Shown: positions 11,686 to 23,603, counted from the first letter of the stretch. The stretch is 64,000 bases of DNA from Pseudovirgaria hyperparasitica (GCF_010093815.1 NW_022985567.1:707367-771366); one strand, 5' to 3'. A program made the numbers and translations. The notes: generated from the sequence alone by a model not told the origin.

Positions 11686-13266
11686 CTAGCCGCTCTTCTC
11701 CCCCACCCCCTCCCCGTCCCCATCCCCCTCCCCCTCCCACAGCCCAACCTGAATCCCGCCCTCAGGCTGCAACACAATCTCCGCCTTCAACTTCGGCACA
11801 CCCGTACCCAGATTCTGCACGCGCTGGACGCGCTGCAAAATGCGCACAACCGTGTATCCCATCTCCGTGAGTGCAAACTGCTGACCGATACAGATGCGCG
11901 GGCCGCCGTTAAAGGGGATATACGACCAGCTCTTCGGGGTCCACTTGGCCCAGCGGTCGGGGGAGAAGGATTCAGGGGGTGCGAAATCGGGGGAGGTAGG
12001 CGGGTAGATGTCTGGGCGGCGCTGCATGACGAGGGTGCTGTAGCCGACGGGGGTGCCTGCGAGGACGCCGATGGGGGAGGTACCTGTGGGCCCGCCGCCG
12101 GAGGGCAAGGTGGTGTCCTTGAGGGCGACGCGGACGTTGTAGGGCACGACGGGGTAGAGGCGGAGGGTTTCGTTGAGGGTGTACTGGAGGTATTTCATGG
12201 ATTTGAGGTTCGCGTAGGTGGGTGTGGCGGAGAAGCCGACGACGTCTTTGATTTCGGCGCGCAGTTTGGCGACGGTGGCGGGGCTGTTGGAGAGCTCGTA
12301 GAAGAGCCAGGAGAGGGTGCAGGCGGTGGTGTCGCGGCCGGCGAGCAGGACGGCGATGAGCTGGTCGCGGAGCACTTTGCGGTCGCGCGTGTGGCCGGCG
12401 AGGGCGTGGAGGAAGGTGTAGCCGTCGTCGGATTTGCCCTTTTCTTCGATTTCCTGGGGGGAGAGGCGGAGGGTGCGTTCGATGAAGGGGTTGACGAATT
12501 CGTTGAGGGTGCGGAGGTGCTCGTTGTAGGCCTTGCGCGGCATCATCCAGTTGATGGGGCCCATGCGGGAGATGAGCGACTGGATGCGCTGGACTTCGGC
12601 AAAGGCGGTGGAGAAGCGGGTTTGGGCGTTGTCGAGCGAGTCGACGCTGTGGCCGAGGAGGAAGTCGGTGGCGGCGTCGAGGGTGAAGCGGAAGAAGAGG
12701 TCTGCAATGTCGATTTTCTGGCCCTGGCCGCCGAGGTGGGGGAGGAGGGCTTGGAAGTGTTTCTCGAAGACGTGGATGTCGCTGAGCCGGTCTTTGACGA
12801 ATTGCGGACGGATGAGCTGGCGGCTCTGGTGCCACTGGCCGTGGTCGGTGGTAAAGATGGAGTCCCCGAGGAACGGATGCCATTCTTCGTTGAACGTCTT
12901 GCCCTTCCCATAGTCGCTGAATTGAGTGGCGAGGATAGCCTTGACGTTGTCCGGGTCCGCAGTGAGGATCACACGTTGGCCGGCAGCGTTTGCTTCGACG
13001 GTCCATGGGTTCTTCGGGTTGCCATACTCGCGCATGATGCGGTTCCACATGGCCAGGTTCTCATGCTTGATGGCATGGCGCACACCCTGGACGACAAAGT
13101 CGAGAGAAAAGGGGAAGTAGGAGACGCGTCGGGGCGCCTGGAAGCCTAGCTGTCTGATGCGATATCTGGCGTAGACTTGAGACAGATGACGAGCAAGGAC
13201 GAGGGCGACGACGACAAGCAGCCAGAGCGGTGCCTTGGAGAGGTATTCGTAGATGGAATTGGCCAT
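11686..13266 (-). CDS. Cytochrome P450, CYP52-like (alkane/fatty-acid hydroxylase type)
   Basis: A single intron-less frame of 526 aa with every P450 hallmark. There is an N-terminal membrane anchor (about residues 12-27, hydrophobic), the I-helix AGRDTT (309-314), the ExxR motif ETLR (366-369) and the heme loop FNGGPRICIG with ligand Cys459. The loop followed by QQFALTE is characteristic of CYP52 and related fungal clans. In those families the enzyme sits in the ER membrane and omega-hydroxylates n-alkanes or fatty acids using cytochrome P450 reductase; that role is inferred for this gene. The C-terminal tail is Gly/Glu/Asp-rich and low in complexity. The strand opposite is open for 540 codons, but this is a by-product of GC-rich third positions. 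The start at 13266 is the first ATG before the membrane anchor. Confidence 0.93.
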   Translation of the reverse strand: MANSIYEYLSKAPLWLLVVVALVLARHLSQVYARYRIRQLGFQAPRRVSYFPFSLDFVVQGVRHAIKHENLAMWNRIMREYGNPKNPWTVEANAAGQRVILTADPDNVKAILATQFSDYGKGKTFNEEWHPFLGDSIFTTDHGQWHQSRQLIRPQFVKDRLSDIHVFEKHFQALLPHLGGQGQKIDIADLFFRFTLDAATDFLLGHSVDSLDNAQTRFSTAFAEVQRIQSLISRMGPINWMMPRKAYNEHLRTLNEFVNPFIERTLRLSPQEIEEKGKSDDGYTFLHALAGHTRDRKVLRDQLIAVLLAGRDTTACTLSWLFYELSNSPATVAKLRAEIKDVVGFSATPTYANLKSMKYLQYTLNETLRLYPVVPYNVRVALKDTTLPSGGGPTGTSPIGVLAGTPVGYSTLVMQRRPDIYPPTSPDFAPPESFSPDRWAKWTPKSWSYIPFNGGPRICIGQQFALTEMGYTVVRILQRVQRVQNLGTGVPKLKAEIVLQPEGGIQVGLWEGEGDGDGEGVGEKSG

Positions 13267-14438
13267 CTTGATAGTCGTGGAGGCGTTGAGGCGTCGAGGA
13301 GAGAGTTGAAGAGACTTATGAAGGCATCCGGCTGTAGCAGAGGAGAGGTCCGTGAGGTCGAGGTGAGGTCGAGGTATCTCTCAAGTAGCGGTAGATGATA
13401 ATGATGATGGTGTTGTTACGGCACCAGAACAAGCCTGACGTCAAGCCGATGCTCTTTATCCCTCCTTCACACCGAGTCGTGACCTGTGAGTTGTTGTAGT
13501 TGTAGTCGGGGTCGGGTGAACTGACACAGCCGCTGGGTGGAAGTGAGTCCATCATCCTGAACTCCTCCTCTGTTGCTCCTCACCACAATCCTGGAACAAA
13601 CAAACCCTCGTTTTGACATGTGCTCGAGTGTCCAAGCCCAAACAGTGCAGTGCAGACGCCATGTCGTTCGCGACGCTAACCGCTTCGGGCACAACGTGGG
13701 GACGCCACCAATTGCCCAAAACCCGTGTGCTCGGACCATTCATGAGAGTTGTTATTCACTCCACTATTGACACTGTGGACCCCTATCGCATACCGCTCTT
13801 ACAAAACCGCACAAGTCATCTCGCTAATACACTGGCCTCCACTGACTTGACTCGACACAACCACACTCAGCACCCGGAGAAGACGAAACATAATATTCCC
13901 GCTTCCGACACCCACGTGCTCATCCGGCTTTTGAGCATTGCAGAACGGGTGGAGTATCTCGCTAGCACGTCTTGGCCAAACAGGGGGCATCTGGATCGCT
14001 ATATAGACCTCCACCTTCATCTGATTGCTCACTTCCGAGGTTGCGACGGCGGGCGACACCCCCCTCGTCTAGTAAGCTGTCCGGAGCAGAGTCCGAACTA
14101 TGAGCCTACCTGTGTTGTACGTCAAACTCGCTTGCGTCTGTTTCGACGACACTAGTCGCTCTGATTAGGCCTCGTGGCATGTGAAACGTGGTCACTGGTA
14201 AATGATGATGATGAGGACGACGAGTCATGTTCATTCGAGCAGCTACTGGATACTTTCGAGATCAATATCATTATTTCTATCAATTCTGGTCGCATTACAC
14301 ATAATTGGCACAATGCCGTAACATCAATACCCAAACACGCGCGTCAGTGTACCCAGCGACGACTTCCCAACGCCCTCTTTCCAAAACGCCAAACGCTAAT
14401 GCAAGATGCGACCTCCCAATGCCACCCCTGGATGCCGC
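13267..14438. other. Spacer between P450 and CRH genes
   Basis: This holds the presumed P450 promoter and the 3' flank of the CRH gene. Short open frames occur on both strands, but none has conserved motifs or a good ATG-initiated model. One CCGAGG motif (14035-14040) resembles the core of fungal fatty-acid response sites, but it is about 770 bp from the P450 start, so I give it little weight. Confidence 0.5.
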
Positions 14439-15882
14439 TCAAAGGACGAATGCGAGGGCTAAGATAGATAAAAGGGATGCCACTGTCGTGAGACGTGGCT
14501 CGCTGAATACAGATGCAGCACCGGTATACGGATCCGGTGAAGGCTGAGGTGTTGTATTGGGCTGGTGCTGCTGAATCGTGCCAGCAGCGCCGTAGAAACC
14601 CGCAGGCGCCGTGGTTTGCGGCAGCCTTGGCCCGGGGGTGATGGTATATACAGTCGTGAATCCGCGGTCGTCGAACCCGGTCGAGAGCTCAACACCATCG
14701 ACTGCTGACGGCGAGGGCACTGACGAGGAACACGGTGTAGACTCTGCCGGAGGAGGCGTGGACTAGGACGAATGTTAGGATGGACAGGTAGGGCAGAAAC
14801 CACGCTAGTCTCTTACTCACTGGTGCGGAGCTGGGAGGAACAACCTTGCCCGAGTCCGACACAGTCCAACCACTGGGCAAGCCTGGGTAATTCGCATACG
14901 TCGGGCTAGCAGTGCTGAGTGTCGTCGCCTCGGGGACCCACGGGTAGACGGAGGGGCGGATGTAGGTTGAAGAGTCGTCGCTGTGCGTGCCGTCAAACGG
15001 CACCGGTTGTCCGGAGCTCGTCGACGTGACGGTTGGCGGGTTCTCTTCGACCTCAGACGAGCCGCCAGAGTTGATGGTGCCACCGACGGCCTCGATCGAT
15101 TGCCATGTGCCGGTGGAATCCTTGTAGCGGTACTGAGTGCCGGTCGAGTAGTCGGTCACTTTCATGCTACCGACTTGCATCGTATAGGGACCTTGCGAGT
15201 AATCGATGGGGCCGCGTGCCCATTCGACGGTCCCAGGGGCGTTGTTGGATGGGTCACCGCCAGCCCAGGCGCCGACTTTGATCTGCATGGGCGTCTGAGG
15301 ATATTGGCCGTTTGCGTCGTTTGGTGAGAGCGCTCGAACGGTGACGCCGTCGATTTGCCAGACAATCTGGTTCGGAGTCCAGTCGATGGTGTAGGTCTTG
15401 AATCTGGCCTGGTTGTCTGGGTCGGCGTGGAAGGCACCACGGTTGAAAGTCGTTGTTTGTCCCTTTCCAAAGTAGTTGGTCTGCACTTGGCCGGCATCTG
15501 CGCCGAGCCATTCCCAGTCGATCTCATCCAAGGTGTCCGACTGAAGAACGAAGCTGCTGACCATGCCAGCGCCGGGCGCCGCCTTGATCGAGACCTCGAC
15601 TTTGCCGAACATGATGTACCATTTCGACGTCAGCTGAGGCGAATCTCCTGATTTGGCCACAGTAAACGAGACTCCATCTGAGCCGTAGGTTGGGTTGCCT
15701 TGAGGCGTAAAGCTGTCGGAGGCTGATTTGAAATCGATATTGACCGTCTTCCCCAAGGCAGAGTCTGCTGGGCAATCCGATCGGGATATGGGGTTACAGT
15801 TCGAGTATGTTTGTGCGAGCGATGGTGCCACGAGCAGGGCGACAGAGGCCAGATACCTCGCGGCCGGGGAGGTGTAACGCAT
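14439..15882 (-). CDS. GH16 CRH-type cell-wall transglycosylase, GPI-anchored
   Basis: Two exons on the minus strand, 15882..14821 and 14762..14439, are separated by a 58-bp intron with donor GTGAGT and acceptor CTAG. They give 461 aa. CRH enzymes (Crh1, Utr2, Crf1) link chitin to beta-glucan in the cell wall. Features are a signal peptide (about residues 1-24, ending ...SLAQ), a cysteine-bearing N-terminus, and the GH16 active site DEIDWEWLG with Glu120, Asp122 and Glu124. A conserved TNYFGKG segment follows, then a Ser/Thr/Pro-rich linker. The C-terminus ends in a hydrophobic stretch (LLSILALAFVL) expected of a GPI signal. Reading through the intron instead would give a C-terminus lacking the GPI signal, which supports splicing. 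The start at Met 15882 was chosen because it begins directly at the signal peptide. Confidence 0.93.
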
Positions 15883-16647
15883 AACGAGATAGATGGCGGG
15901 TGAGGAGAGATGGTAATACGTGAGGTTGGTGACTTGGTAGTGATGAGATGGCGTAGAACCCGAGTCGTTGTCACTCTCGGAGGACAGACGATGGAGATGT
16001 AATTGTCCGGTGAATGGCAGGTAAGACGGAAGCTGGGAGCAGAAGGCACAAGAACCTTTAAGAGGTAGGTTGGAGTACACCAGCCATCCCCAGCCATCAA
16101 GAATGAAGACGACGTCAGCGCAAGAATGAAACCAGCGGATAGAAATATATGTAGTTCTAGAATTCTACTGGACCGGGCATGTTTGCACTGATAGCGCTAC
16201 GTGGCCGTGCTGGGCCTGTAACAAACAAAGTGAAGTGGCTGGAAAGGGAATGTTGTTATTGTGTGGCTGGTCGGCGTGTCGGCAACGGGCTTCCCGGCGC
16301 TAAACCAGCCACTGGACCCTGCACCCCAGCCACCTGTTCGAGCAGCCTCAACACATGTTGACAGCCCTATGGCCAATCCGTACTGTAAACCTGTAAATCT
16401 GCACCCAACGATCTTTGCAGGACTAAATGTGGAGACAGCAAGCATGACTTTTTCCAATACTGCATGTTGTCAAGCTTTGCATCTTCACATTTCCATGTCT
16501 AGACTCACATGTATAGATGGTCTCGGCCGTGTCACCCCGCCGTGGCTTGTGTTCGGCTATGACTCAGGCATCAATTTTCACTTCACAGGTTGCTAGCTAT
16601 CAAGAGAACTCTAGAACTAATCCTGCACCCATTGACTGTCATCTACC
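15883..16647. other. Divergent promoter region, CRH and PRO2
   Basis: This 765-bp spacer lies between two divergently transcribed starts. It holds the CRH leader on the left and the PRO2 promoter on the right, including a TGACTCA element at 16560. No other gene is supported. Confidence 0.6.
16560..16566 (+). promoter_or_regulatory. Gcn4/CPC1-type site upstream of PRO2
   Basis: A perfect TGACTCA lies 82 bp before the PRO2 start codon. This is the consensus bound by Gcn4 in yeast and by CPC1/CpcA in filamentous fungi under amino-acid starvation. Its distance and the biosynthetic role of the gene make cross-pathway control likely, though binding is inferred. Confidence 0.6.
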
Positions 16648-18154
16648 ATGTCGTTGACCAATGCCACTCCTCTCGAAGTCGCGCGTGCTGCGCGTCTGGG
16701 TTCGCGACAACTGGCTGTGCTTCCGGTGCAAGCCCGTAATGATGCATTGACAGCCATCCACGACGCTCTGGCCGCTGGCAAGGATGACATCCTCGCTGCA
16801 AATCATCGTGACCTTACTGCAGCGACCAAGGCTGCAGAAGGTGGTCAGTTGAGCCAAAGTCTGGTCAAGAGACTAGATCTGGGCAAGAAGGGCAAGTTTG
16901 AGGACATGCTACAGGGCATCCTTGACGTTCGAGGTCTTGAGGATCCGAATGGCAAGGTCCAACAGAAGCTGCTACTCGATGATGGGCTTATACTCGAGCG
17001 CAAGTCCTGTCCTATTGGTGTGCTGCTTATTATCTTTGAGGCTCGTCCGGAGGTCATTGCAAATATTGCTTCTCTGGCCATCAAGTCTGGAAATGCAGCC
17101 ATCTTGAAAGGTTGGTCTATGTATTGCGAGAAATAGACACTTCTGTTGACTTTATGCAGGCGGCAAGGAATCTACAGAGTCATTCAAAACCATCTCGAGT
17201 CTCATATCTAACGCGCTGGCCAAGACGCAAGTGCCACAAGATTGCCTTCAATTAGTACAGACGCATGATGTCATTGGTGAACTATTAAAGCTCGATCAAT
17301 ACATAGATCTGGTCATTCCTCGCGGCGGCAATAAACTAGTCGTCACTATTAAGAATAGCACTTCTATACCGGTGCTTGGCCACGCTGATGGACTATGCTC
17401 CATCTATGTTCGACACGATAGTCCTGTCGACGTCGCCGTCAAGGTCATTGTAGATTCCAAGACAAGCTATCCGGCTGCCTGCAACGCAGTAGAGACTCTG
17501 CTGGTCGATGCAGATGCTCTAGAAACAACACTTCCCAAAGTCGCAGAGGCCCTTCTTGCCGAAGGTGTTTCACTCCGTTGTGATGGCCAGTCCAAGACAG
17601 CTCTTACTTCCAAACTCGATCAGCACAATGCGGCCATGATACAAGATGCCACAGAGGAAGACTTCCGAACAGAGTTCCTCGACCTAACACTCGCAGTCAA
17701 GACGATACCAGCGACTTCAAACGCCGGAGAAGCACTGGACTTGGCAATTGCTCATATAAACGAACACTCGTCCCACCACACCGATGCCATCTTGACTCAA
17801 TCAGAAAGCATGGCGCGACGCTTCCAGGCGGGAGTCGACAGTTCGTCCGTGTACTGGAATGCAAGCACGCGGTTTGCCGATGGCCAGAGATACGGCTTCG
17901 GCACGGAAGTTGGCATCAGCACAAACAAGATTCACTCTCGAGGGCCTGTCGGTCTGGACGGTCTGATGATATACAAATGGCTGATTGATGGCACTGGCCA
18001 AGTGACCAAGGACTACGGATCTGGTGGTACGCGGCAATTCAAGCATCAGCAGATTCCCGTGGGGCACGAGGTGGCAGAAGGCATGGCCCGCAACGCCGAG
18101 GAATTGGAATTGTTGAAGAACTTCCGAGCGCAGGGACCGAACGGACATTCATAA
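16648..18154 (+). CDS. PRO2: Gamma-glutamyl phosphate reductase (proline biosynthesis)
   Basis: Two exons, 16648..17110 and 17160..18154, are joined by a 49-bp intron and give 485 aa. The enzyme reduces gamma-glutamyl phosphate with NADPH to glutamate-5-semialdehyde, the second step of proline synthesis, in the cytosol. The aldehyde-dehydrogenase-like fold is evident from IFEARPEV, then KSGNAAILKG-GKES across the splice junction, then PRGGNKL and HADGLC. The C-terminal GPVGLDGLMIYKW is a strong family signature. The length is slightly above yeast Pro2 (about 456 aa). GDH2 follows on the same strand. The splice restores the universally conserved GGKE run, so the exon model is firm. Confidence 0.95.
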
Positions 18155-19811
18155 TGCGTTGTCATAATTGTAGCAGCAGCTCGTGGTCGTTTATTGCAGA
18201 AAAGCATAATGCGGAATCGAGTCAGTGTTTACTAATTAATACCTTATAATACCCGGACGGATAAGCTAAGACTACCGTTGTGCCAATGCCAAAAGTAAAA
18301 CTGTGCCATTATTTGCGTCGTCGACGATGTCTTCAGACGCAGTCAATCCCCAACTATCCATTCCATTGCAAATCAACAGCCCGTGCCAATTCGAGTCTAG
18401 GCTTAAGCTGACGTGGCGAGCTCTCAGTCCGTCTCGAATGCCTCTAAAAACGGGCCTCATCAGATACTAATTGCACGTGCACGCACGAGTTCACGATACG
18501 AACCAGCCGCCAGTCGCAGCGAAGACGTGATCGTGATCGTAAAAAACCCCGGATTTTCTTACCCCGGACAGAGTTTGCAGAATGATTCGTCTTCGAGCGG
18601 CTCATCAGGGGGGGAGAGGGGGGACGTGGCGAACGGAAAAGCTTACTCATAGCGTGCCACCACAAACCAATCACCAGACAACGAATGAGGCATTTATAGT
18701 AACAGAGAGGAGGCAAAGGTAAAATTTGCAGTCAGCTGGACGTTGGATGAGAGGGAAATTGGCATGAATTAGCTATTGCTTACCTAAAAACGAGGTGCAG
18801 ATGCGGAGCTGGACGCGCTTGTAGCCGTTTGACAGGGCTCCAGGCCTTCTTCTAGGTTGGGGAGCTTAGGCGAGACTAAGTTAATAACTGGAGATGATTA
18901 GATTGGTGAGAGGGTGAGTGAGTGAGAGAATTGCTGGTCAGCCTCAAGCATCCAACAAAAAACTCTGTCTCTACTAGTGTGCCAGGAACGGCGACAAAGC
19001 GGGTCAACGGCAACGAGTTCACGATGCTTGGGCGCTGTGGAGCGGACAACAAGGTCCGCAGTAGTCAATGTCAATGATGATGATACCATCAAGTCAAGTA
19101 TTGATGAATTGGTGCCCGCGACGTTTGAACCGCATCAAAGCGAAACAATGGATCCGAAGTGGCCTTATCCACGGAACGCCGCCCGCTCTTCAGGACCGTG
19201 AGCCTTTTCCACTGTTTGAATAATAATTAGATGCGGTGAGCTGCAAGAAAGCCTCAATCAATCAAACCTACATCGCCCACCTCTTCACATCCTTTCATTC
19301 GCGCGGCAAACAAACCCAATTGAACGGTGCGTTGTGCCTTGTCGCCGCCTATCATCTATCTATTTTATCTATCAGTCTATCGCATCCTTCGTCTGCGGTA
19401 CCTTAGCTTCCCTCCCTGCCCTTCACCGCGTCAACTCCGTCATCAACACCAGCTTCGCCGTGTGACCGTCTGTACTCAGCCGCAACCCTGCAGTCTGGCG
19501 TGTCACTCTTGGTTTTATCCTTTCTTATCTACTGTGTCTTGTTTTCTACTCTTCCAGAAACATCGCCCAATTAACACCTCGTCGGGAACCGGAATATATG
19601 GTGGCGGCGTCCCTTGCAGCAAACCCGGAACAGACTTGTCAGTTCTCACCTTGACCCACATTGCTTCACGCAACACTTGTGTCGTCTTCTTTTCACGCTT
19701 CTTGTTCTTGTTCTTGTTCTTGTTGCTGATATATAAAGCCCTTCTTCCTCTAGATCCTACGTCTCACTTCTGCCGCTGAATATCTGACTGGCTCCAGCCG
19801 GAAAACGCACC
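18155..19811. other. Spacer upstream of GDH2
   Basis: About 1.66 kb holds the PRO2 3' flank and the GDH2 promoter and leader. The right part is strongly pyrimidine-rich and includes a TTGTTC microsatellite (about 19698-19724), as expected for a fungal leader. Short open frames show no conserved motif. No RNA gene is apparent. Confidence 0.5.
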
Positions 19812-22800
19812 ATGGCGCCAATCCCCTCCAATGGTGTTCCCCACCACAAGCAACTCGAGCAGGTCATTCGTGAACCTGGCAGAAGGCCGTCGCCTCAACC
19901 CACACACCTCAATGTCACTGGCAGCCATGCACAGCGCATCGTGCATGAGAAGGGCTTCGGATATGTTGCTCCCAAGTTTGAGGGCAAGGAGCAGCAGCAG
20001 GAAAAGTATGACGTCTCGAGAGAGTACATGTGAGATTCTCAATTGACCAATCACAGGGTCATGGACCAGGTGGAAGAGAAAGGCTTCATTCCGCCTGACT
20101 TTGTAGAGTCCGAGACAACCTGGTTTTACAATGAGTTGGGCATTGACGACATGTACTTCCAGACCGAGTCTGTCGAAGCGTAAGCTCAAAATATCTCCCC
20201 AGTGTTTGCCAGTCTCGAGCTCATATGTCGCTTGCAGCATCGTCAATCACATCCATTCTCTCTACGCTGCCAAGATCGCTGCGTACGCCCGCGACGACAA
20301 GCGTCTGGAAATCCGGCTCGATAAAGAAGCTTCAGATCACGCAGTCTACATCGATACCAGTGTCCCTGGTATCACGTCGGTCCAGGGTCCACAATATGAG
20401 CAGAGAATTGACGAGAAATACCTTGATGGGTCCTCAGGACAGTCGAAGTACCGTGTGGAGACATTCAGATCTGCTAGTCCTCTGCCCAGCAACCAGGACC
20501 AGTCTCTTCGCTGTTATTTCGTATACGAGTGCGAGTTTGAGAATCCCAATCCGGGAGTCACAGAGACAGACCTGGCGAAGATCTCCGATAAGCGATTCCT
20601 ACAGAAAGCCACCCAGAATACCAAAGAGATCTACGAAGAAGTCATGCAGATGGCTGTAACGCGAACTGGACCAGTCATTGAGTACTTTGACGTGGAGGGA
20701 ACGAGGGAGAAGCGCGTCGTTGTTGCATTTAGACAGGGCTCCGCTCTCGGCCTGTTCAGTGCCTTGAGCGATCTGTACCACTACTACGGCCTGACATCAT
20801 CGCGTAAATACGTCGAGCAGTTCTCGAATGGATACACGGTCATGTCGCTGTATCTGCGACCTGTCACCCAGGCGTCGGCAAAGCATCCACCCATCGAAGC
20901 ATCGATCCACCAAGTCATCAAGGAGATATCTCTCCTCTACTGCGTCCCGCAAAACAAGTTCCAGGCGCACTTTGCGCTTGGTCGTCTCAGTCTTCAGGAG
21001 ACCATCTATGCTCACTGCGTCTGGGTCTTTGTTGGGCACTTTCTCAACCGCCTGGGCAGTGAGTATACCGCTCTCACGGAAATTCTTGAAGCAGACAACA
21101 GTGTACACGCCGAGCTGCTCTCAAATCTGAAGCGCCGGCTGCGTACTGAGACCTTTACCTCTGACTACATTCTTGAGATCATCCACCAGTATCCGGATCT
21201 AGTCCACGCACTTTATCTCTCGTTCGCAAACACTCATTACGTTCAGTTGCGAGGAGAGACGGATGATTTTCTGCCAACGCTGAGCTTCCAGAGATTGTCG
21301 CTGGACAAGGTCTTGAGCGACGCTGATCTTCAAGGTCTGATCGCCAAGTCTGTTGCCAACGAACATCACCTTTGGGTCATGACAGCTTTCCAGACTTTCA
21401 ACACCGCTGTGCTGTAAGTTTTGATTTCCGTACACGACAAGTATCGTGACTAATAAGAGTGTAGTAAGACGAACTTCTTCACTCCGACCAAGGTAGCACT
21501 TAGCTTTAGGATGGACCCGCGATTCCTGCCGAAGTCAGAATATCCACAGCCGCTCTATGGTATGTTCCTGATCATCAGCTCCGAGTTCCGTGGGTTCCAC
21601 TTGCGGTTCCGTGACATTGCACGTGGTGGTATCCGCATCGTCAAGTCTCGAAGCCAGGAAGCCTACTCGATCAATGCGCGGTCTTTGTTCGACGAAAACT
21701 ACAACCTGGCCAACACTCAGCAACGGAAGAATAAGGATATTCCGGAAGGTGGCTCGAAGGGTGTCATTCTGCTTGATGTTGACCACCAGGACAAGACCCG
21801 AGTCGCTTTCGAGAAGTACATTGACAGCATCCTCGACTTGCTACTGCCGCCAAACAGCCCTGGAATAAAGGATCCTATTGTCGATTTGCATGGGAAAGAG
21901 GAGATCTTGTTCATGGGTCCAGACGAGAACACCGCCGATCTTGTCGACTGGGCGACGGAACATGCGAGGAACCGGGGAGCTCCGTGGTGGAAGTCGTTCT
22001 TCACTGGTAAGAGCCCCAGGCTTGGTGGCATTCCTCACGATCGTTATGGAATGACTACGTTGTCTGTCCGCGAGTACGTCAAGGGAATCTACCGCAAGCT
22101 CAATCTCGACCCCAGCAAGGTGCGCAAATTGCAGACTGGTGGCCCTGACGGTGACCTTGGTTCGAATGAAATTTTGCTGGGCAACGAGAGCTATGTCGCT
22201 ATCGTGGACGGCTCTGGTGTGCTCGTAGACCAGAACGGTATTGATAGGACTGAACTGCTCCGTCTGGCGAAGAAACGTGCCATGATCTCGGAGTTTGACA
22301 CGTCCAAACTGTCCAAGAACGGCTACCGTGTGCTGGTCGAGGAGAACAATGTCCGTCTACCCAATGGTGAGACTGTCAACAACGGGACTACATTCCGCAA
22401 CCTCTTCCACCTCCGGAGCGACATGCAGTATGATACTTTTGTACCATGTGGCGGCCGTCCCGAGTCTATCAACCTCAACTCCGTGAGCAAGCTCATCAAA
22501 GACGGCAAGTCGGTCATTCCGTACATCGTGGAGGGCGCCAACCTGTTCATCACTCAAGACGCCAAGCTGCGACTCGAGAAAGCCGGCTGCATCCTGTATA
22601 AAGATGCGTCTGCCAACAAGGGAGGTGTCACGTCGTCTTCGCTCGAAGTTTTGGCGTCCTTGTCTTTTGATGAGGAAGGCTTCGTAGAGAACATGTGCAT
22701 CCGCGCCGACGGCACCGCGCCAGACTTCTACAACCAGTACGTGAAGCAAGTCCAGGAAGTGATCAAGAACAACGCTGCACTTGAGTTTGAGGCAATCTGG

Positions 22801-23237
22801 CGGGAGCACCAGAAGACTGGCCAACCGAGAAGCTCGCTCAGCGACACGCTCAGTATCGCCATCACCCAGCTTGACGAGGAGCTACAGAAGACCGAGCTCT
22901 GGAACAACGTGCAGTTGCGCGAGGCTGTCCTCAAAGACGCTCTCCCGAACCTTTTGCTGAACAAGATTGGTCTCTCAACTCTGCTTGGGCGCGTAAGTAG
23001 TGATGCTGGCTATTTGCGCAGCTCCATGCTAATGTCCTGTAACAGGTCCCAGAGAACTATCTGCGAGCCATTTTTGGCAGCTATCTCGCGTCACGCTTCG
23101 TGTACGAGTATGGCATCTCTGCCAGCCAGTTTGCGTTCTTCGACTTGTGAGTAGCGTGCGCCTGAATCAGATTTCGACTCCGACTGACCACCAACAGCAT
23201 GAACAAGCGCATGGCCAAGCTCCAGCAACAGCACTAG
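19812..23237 (+). CDS. GDH2: NAD-specific glutamate dehydrogenase, large type
   Basis: Six exons give 1061 aa: 19812..20029, 20057..20179, 20238..21413, 21465..22992, 23046..23146 and 23198..23237. Introns are 27-58 bp; the first, at 27 bp, is unusually short. The enzyme deaminates glutamate to 2-oxoglutarate with NAD+, the catabolic route for glutamate nitrogen and carbon. The length matches yeast Gdh2 (about 1090 aa). Recognisable stretches are VEEKGFIPPDFVE and WFYNELGIDD near the N-terminus, the substrate-site region FRDIARGGIRIVKSR, the nucleotide-fold motif GGPDGDLGSNEI, and the conserved end SRFVYEYGIS...FAFFDF. Every splice junction keeps frame and restores these motifs. The upstream neighbour PRO2 also acts on glutamate. 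The start ATG at 19812 lies in a good context (CACCATGGC). Confidence 0.95.
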
Positions 23238-23402
23238 ATTGCACTTTCCATATAATGCTGGTCATTGTCAAGACAGTCTAGTCTTTCTTTTATAGGATAC
23301 ATGAAGCGTAGGGAGATCAAGGAAACGTAGAAAAATGCATATCACAAAACTTGCCTGAACAGGCGGCGGTTAGGACATGAAATGGCGTTGGCGGGCCTGT
23401 AT

Positions 23403-23603
23403 TTAGAGCTTGCTTGGGTCGTCGGCATGAATGGATGGATGGATGTTCCCAGATGGCCACCATAACAGCACGCGACGAAGAAGGAGAGGAAGCGTCATCA
23501 AAAGGGCGAATATAGAAATATACACTTTGGATGTTATGTTCGCTTGGGCAGCTGCTGTGCGGAGCCAGCTTAGATAGTACTCGAAAGTATCATCAACGCT
23601 CAC
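23403..23603 (-). CDS. Possible exon of a small membrane protein (uncertain)
   Basis: A 66-codon open frame just downstream of GDH2 on the other strand. It contains the amphipathic stretch YYLSWLRTAAAQ, then one good hydrophobic helix (VYISIFALLMTLPLLL) followed by RR, and ends at a stop. It has no ATG. A stop lies just upstream in frame, so it would have to be an internal or last exon. Exon-like sequence further upstream could be joined only through awkward or very short introns. I do not recognise a family. It may be a relic or chance frame. Confidence 0.2.
   Translation of the reverse strand: MSVDDTFEYYLSWLRTAAAQANITSKVYISIFALLMTLPLLLRRVLLWWPSGNIHPSIHADDPSKL

Noticed and set aside
11527-13149. 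540-codon open frame on the plus strand opposite the P450
   Set aside because: Gly/Glu/Val-rich translation with no domains; it mirrors the GC-rich third positions of the real P450 gene on the other strand.
14035-14040. CCGAGG as a fatty-acid response element for the P450
   Set aside because: A single copy, about 770 bp upstream and closer to another gene's 3' end; expected by chance.
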